From Verrucomicrobiota bacterium (GTDB taxonomy: Bacteria > Verrucomicrobiota > Verrucomicrobiia > Limisphaerales > UBA1412), in contig JAFZAR010000367.1 of the NCBI GenBank assembly GCA_017557085.1, forward strand, positions 1 through 7,870: a stretch of DNA of 7,870 nucleotides, read 5' to 3'. Positions 6,031 through 7,870 of the stretch are shown in pieces. The number at the start of each line of letters is the position of its first letter. Within the stretch, counting starts at the first letter, position 1. The notes beneath the pieces are model-generated. The model was not told the origin of the DNA, made no database searches, and saw only the letters and a program-made list of their open reading frames with translations. The position numbers and the translations under genes are program-made.

Positions 6031-6133
6031 TAAAATTAGGAATTGAATTCCTAAAATCACGCTAAAATTAGGAATTAAAGTACTAAAATTAGCGTTATTT
6101 TAGAAAATTTTGTTTTGATTTTGAGCTAATTTT
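6031..6133. promoter_or_regulatory. AAAATTAG repeat array, candidate operator of the AAA+ ATPase gene
   Basis: TAAAATTAGGAATT occurs exactly at 6031-6044 and 6063-6076; TAAAATTAG recurs at 6084-6092. The first copy is half of a palindrome, TTAGGAATT-G-AATTCCTAA (6036-6054). An inverted copy, GCTAATTTT (6125-6133), mirrors AAAATTAGC (6085-6093). Start-to-start spacings of 32 and 21 bp equal about three and two helical turns, placing the direct repeats on one face of DNA. The array ends directly upstream of the predicted -10 (6136-6141), as expected for a repressor or activator binding region. The cognate protein is unknown. Confidence 0.55.
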
Positions 6134-6135
6134 GG

Positions 6136-6141
6136 TAAAAT
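6136..6141 (+). promoter_or_regulatory. Predicted -10 element of the AAA+ ATPase gene
   Basis: TAAAAT (5 of 6 consensus) within TAAAATAAC, the same 9-mer found at the esterase A -10. The hexamer 17 bp upstream (TTTTGA) is a poor -35, as might fit an activator-dependent promoter. It predicts a leader of about 38 nt containing a small hairpin, TGATC-TGCG-GATCA (6148-6161). Confidence 0.4.
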
Positions 6142-6173
6142 AACTCCTGATCTGCGGATCATCGCAGTGAATG

Positions 6174-6179
6174 AAAGGA
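6174..6179 (+). promoter_or_regulatory. Ribosome binding site of the AAA+ ATPase gene
   Basis: AAAGGA lies 6 nt before the ATG at 6186-6188. It overlaps the alternative upstream ATG at 6171-6173, which itself has no SD, so it favours the downstream start. Confidence 0.65.
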
Positions 6180-6185
6180 ATCGTC

Positions 6186-7433
6186 ATGGGAAAAGCCAGA
6201 CAAATAACATCCTCAATCTCAAATATAAAGAGCCGAAAAACAGGTCGTATTCTGGTCATTACCGGAGCGAGACAAGTAGGTAAAACGACATTGGTAAAAA
6301 ATTTACTCAATGACTACACTTATCTGTCCATTGAAGATCCTGTTGTGCGGGGCAGTTATACACAGCTAACCTCTTCCCAGTGGCATTCTCTTTACCCTAA
6401 AGCCTCACTGGATGAGGTGCAGAAAGCCCCTATTCTCATAGAGAGCATCAAGGCTGCTTATGATCAATACCCAGATGTTCGTTATGTTCTGCTGGGTTCC
6501 AGTCAATTACTGCTGCTTCAGAAAGTCAGGGAGAGTCTGGCCGGGCGCTGCACTATTTTTGACATGTATCCCCTCACACTGCCGGAGCTTCAAACCTCCA
6601 GCTGGTCAGACAAGATACAAATGTCATTCTGGCAAAAACTGCTAAAACAGCAAACTCCGGACTTCTACCCGTCCTTTCTCATGGATCCACGGATGGCCGC
6701 TAAAAAAGCCGCCTGGGACTATCTCCTGCGCTTTGGCGGATATCCGGCGCTTGTGGATGAGGAGCTGACCGATCAGGAACGTTACCAATGGCTGAACAAT
6801 TATGTGCGCACTTATCTGGAAAGGGATATCCGCGATCTGGCTTCCTTCCGGGATCTGGAGCCTTTTGTGAAACTTCAGCATTCCTTCGCTTTGCAAACGG
6901 CGCAAACGCTGAACGCTTCCACTTTGTCCCGCAATCTGGGCATCAGCGCCAAAACGGTTCAGCACTATCTGGAGTACTTGAACATCAGTTATCAGGCATT
7001 GACTCTGCCCTCCTGGTCTCGTAACCAAAACAAACGTCTGACCAAAGCACCCAAAGTTCATCTGCTGGACATGGGAGTGCTTCAAGCTGTTTTGCGGAAA
7101 CACGGCGGGCTGACCGGCGCGGAGTTTGAGAGTGCTGTCGTCTCTGAGCTTTACAAGCAGGCTAAGAATATCCTGGCAAACGCCTCTTTTTATCATCTGC
7201 GTACTTTGGACGGCAGAGAAGTCGATCTGCTGGTGGAGCTGGAGAACGGATATTTTGCCTTTGAAATCAAAATGGCATCGAACATCTCCAAGACTGACGC
7301 ACGGCATTTGCTGAAACTGGAGGAGTTCCTCGACAAGCCGCTGATCCATGCTTTCGTGCTCTCCAATGACAACACCACCCGGCAGATCACGGATAAGATC
7401 ACCGCTGTTCACACGGCGATGTTCCTGGGATAG
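6186..7433 (+). CDS. AAA+ ATPase with DUF4143 C-terminal domain
   Basis: A 415-aa cytoplasmic protein of the widespread AAA_14/DUF4143 family, whose function is largely unknown. The N-terminal P-loop domain has Walker A GARQVGKTT (27-35), Walker B-like SLDEVQ (74-79) with Asp76-Glu77, sensor-like LLGSSQ (102-107) and LAGR with Arg121. It is followed by the family's FGGYPAL (183-189) and the basic YLERDIRDL segment (210-218). A winged-helix-like stretch lies at about 244-262 (STLSRNLGISAKTVQHYLEYL). The C-terminal DUF4143 region has a PD-(D/E)XK-like set: Glu315 in AEFESAVVSE, Asp347 in GREVDLL and E360-I-K362 in AFEIK, so a nuclease-like site may be intact. Length is normal for the family. 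The ATG at 6186 has a good SD; the ATG at 6171 would add five residues. The gene is monocistronic, behind a repeat-rich control region, and its TAG stop touches the next gene's stop. Confidence 0.92.
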   Translation: MGKARQITSSISNIKSRKTGRILVITGARQVGKTTLVKNLLNDYTYLSIEDPVVRGSYTQLTSSQWHSLYPKASLDEVQKAPILIESIKAAYDQYPDVRYVLLGSSQLLLLQKVRESLAGRCTIFDMYPLTLPELQTSSWSDKIQMSFWQKLLKQQTPDFYPSFLMDPRMAAKKAAWDYLLRFGGYPALVDEELTDQERYQWLNNYVRTYLERDIRDLASFRDLEPFVKLQHSFALQTAQTLNASTLSRNLGISAKTVQHYLEYLNISYQALTLPSWSRNQNKRLTKAPKVHLLDMGVLQAVLRKHGGLTGAEFESAVVSELYKQAKNILANASFYHLRTLDGREVDLLVELENGYFAFEIKMASNISKTDARHLLKLEEFLDKPLIHAFVLSNDNTTRQITDKITAVHTAMFLG

Positions 7434-7870
7434 TTAATTTCTCAAGCGCAGGAGGATCTTTCCGGCAAGTTCCGCGCTGGGTTTGGTGCGTTCTTCATCC
7501 CAGTAGCGGCGGCAGGTCCAGCTCAGTTCCACTGACTGGCAGCTGTTGAGAGTGTGAGGAAAGATATCCGGCTGCTCCAGTGCGATCATTTGATTGGAAA
7601 AGGAAGCGTATTCCCTTTGCAGCAGACGGTAGTGTATCTCTTCGCAGTCTCTCAGGAGTACGATGACATTACTTTCCTGCACCCGCAAAAGCAGCCGATC
7701 ATCTGCGTCATAAACAAAGGAAACGATCCCGGTATTTGTCGAAACTGTTTCGGCTGCCGGTTCGCTCTGTATATTGGTATCAGCAAATTCCGGGATCTTC
7801 ACCGCCAGAAAAAAGGGATCCGACTGCGCGTCGGCAATAAAATCCGCGGACAGGAGTGTATCCGTCAGAA
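7434..7870 (-). CDS. Hypothetical protein, C-terminal part (runs off right edge)
   Basis: The frame is open from the right edge to TAA at 7434-7436, giving 144 residues with no start inside the window. A GTG at 7800-7802 is an unlikely start because the open frame continues upstream without interruption (ending TLLSADFIADAQSDPFF before it). I do not recognise the family. The visible part alternates short beta-like stretches (GIVSFVYDADDRLLLRVQ, SVELSW, GKILLRLRN) with a helix containing HYRLLQREYASF, and has no membrane segment. The pattern 'value-bearing beta strands, LLQREY, SVELSW, W, PSAELAGKILLRL' loosely recalls the C-terminal part of type II secretion minor pseudopilins (GspJ-like), but this is weak and the N-terminal prepilin motif would lie outside the window. 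Its stop abuts the convergent ATPase stop with no base between. Confidence 0.7.
   Translation of the reverse strand, partial: LTDTLLSADFIADAQSDPFFLAVKIPEFADTNIQSEPAAETVSTNTGIVSFVYDADDRLLLRVQESNVIVLLRDCEEIHYRLLQREYASFSNQMIALEQPDIFPHTLNSCQSVELSWTCRRYWDEERTKPSAELAGKILLRLRN

Larger units (their letters stand above)
5866..6185. other. Divergent intergenic control region between the LRR and AAA+ ATPase genes
   Basis: About 320 bp of AT-rich sequence without a substantial gene. It contains the LRR-side inverted repeat (5895-5920), an overlapping TTGTCAA/TTGACAA pair near 5950-5956 that could serve as a -35 on either strand but lacks a partner -10, the AAAATTAG array and the ATPase promoter and leader. 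A nine-codon ORF (6017-6046, MINRRKIRN) has an AGGAG 9 nt upstream and ends inside the palindrome; it may be a leader peptide or chance. Confidence 0.6.

Noticed and set aside
6031..6133. CRISPR array
   Set aside because: The repeats are too short (9-14 bp), irregularly spaced and AT-rich, with no regular spacers or cas genes in the window.
6642..7412. 256-codon minus-strand ORF opposite the AAA+ ATPase
   Set aside because: Antisense to a well-supported Walker A/B and DUF4143 protein, with no domain of its own.

Overview
The window reads as a chromosomal stretch of a Gram-negative heterotroph. Best guess is the PVC superphylum (Lentisphaerota, Kiritimatiellota or Planctomycetota). The clues are a DUF1080 secreted protein, a BspA-type leucine-rich-repeat surface protein ending in a short 'WTDV...KFYR' beta domain, secreted alpha/beta hydrolases and several starts without a Shine-Dalgarno sequence. 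None of these is decisive. Most of the window is about 50% GC, except for one gene at about 30%.

Layout. Six genes or gene remnants from 5865 down to 1 lie on the minus strand. In transcription order they are: a 707-aa secreted LRR protein; esterase copy B; a decayed 5' fragment of a glycosyltransferase; esterase copy A; an intact GT2 glycosyltransferase; an AT-rich one-TM protein of unknown function; and a DUF1080 (3-keto-disaccharide hydrolase family) protein. An in-frame TAG interrupts the DUF1080 gene, and it runs off the left edge. A divergent control region of about 320 bp (5866-6185) separates this block from a plus-strand AAA+ ATPase/DUF4143 protein. The ATPase converges, with no intergenic base, on a minus-strand ORF that runs off the right edge.

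The clearest structure is an old tandem duplication of about 980 bp. Each unit holds the first ~30 codons of the glycosyltransferase, a whole secreted esterase and the esterase promoter. The two units abut in an A-tract, which leaves a dead glycosyltransferase start between the esterases. The two proteins are about 81% identical and both keep Ser-Asp-His. Both copies also keep a -35/17-bp/-10 promoter whose -10 ends only 8 nt before the ATG, which predicts nearly leaderless mRNAs.

The second structure is a set of AAAATTAG repeats upstream of the ATPase, spaced 32 and 21 bp (about three and two helical turns) and including a near-perfect palindrome. This looks like an operator array.

The secreted hydrolases, DUF1080 protein and LRR protein fit extracellular carbohydrate breakdown or surface interaction, but I see no conserved pathway operon. 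I found no CRISPR array, tRNA, rRNA, insertion sequence, defence system or convincing intrinsic terminator.
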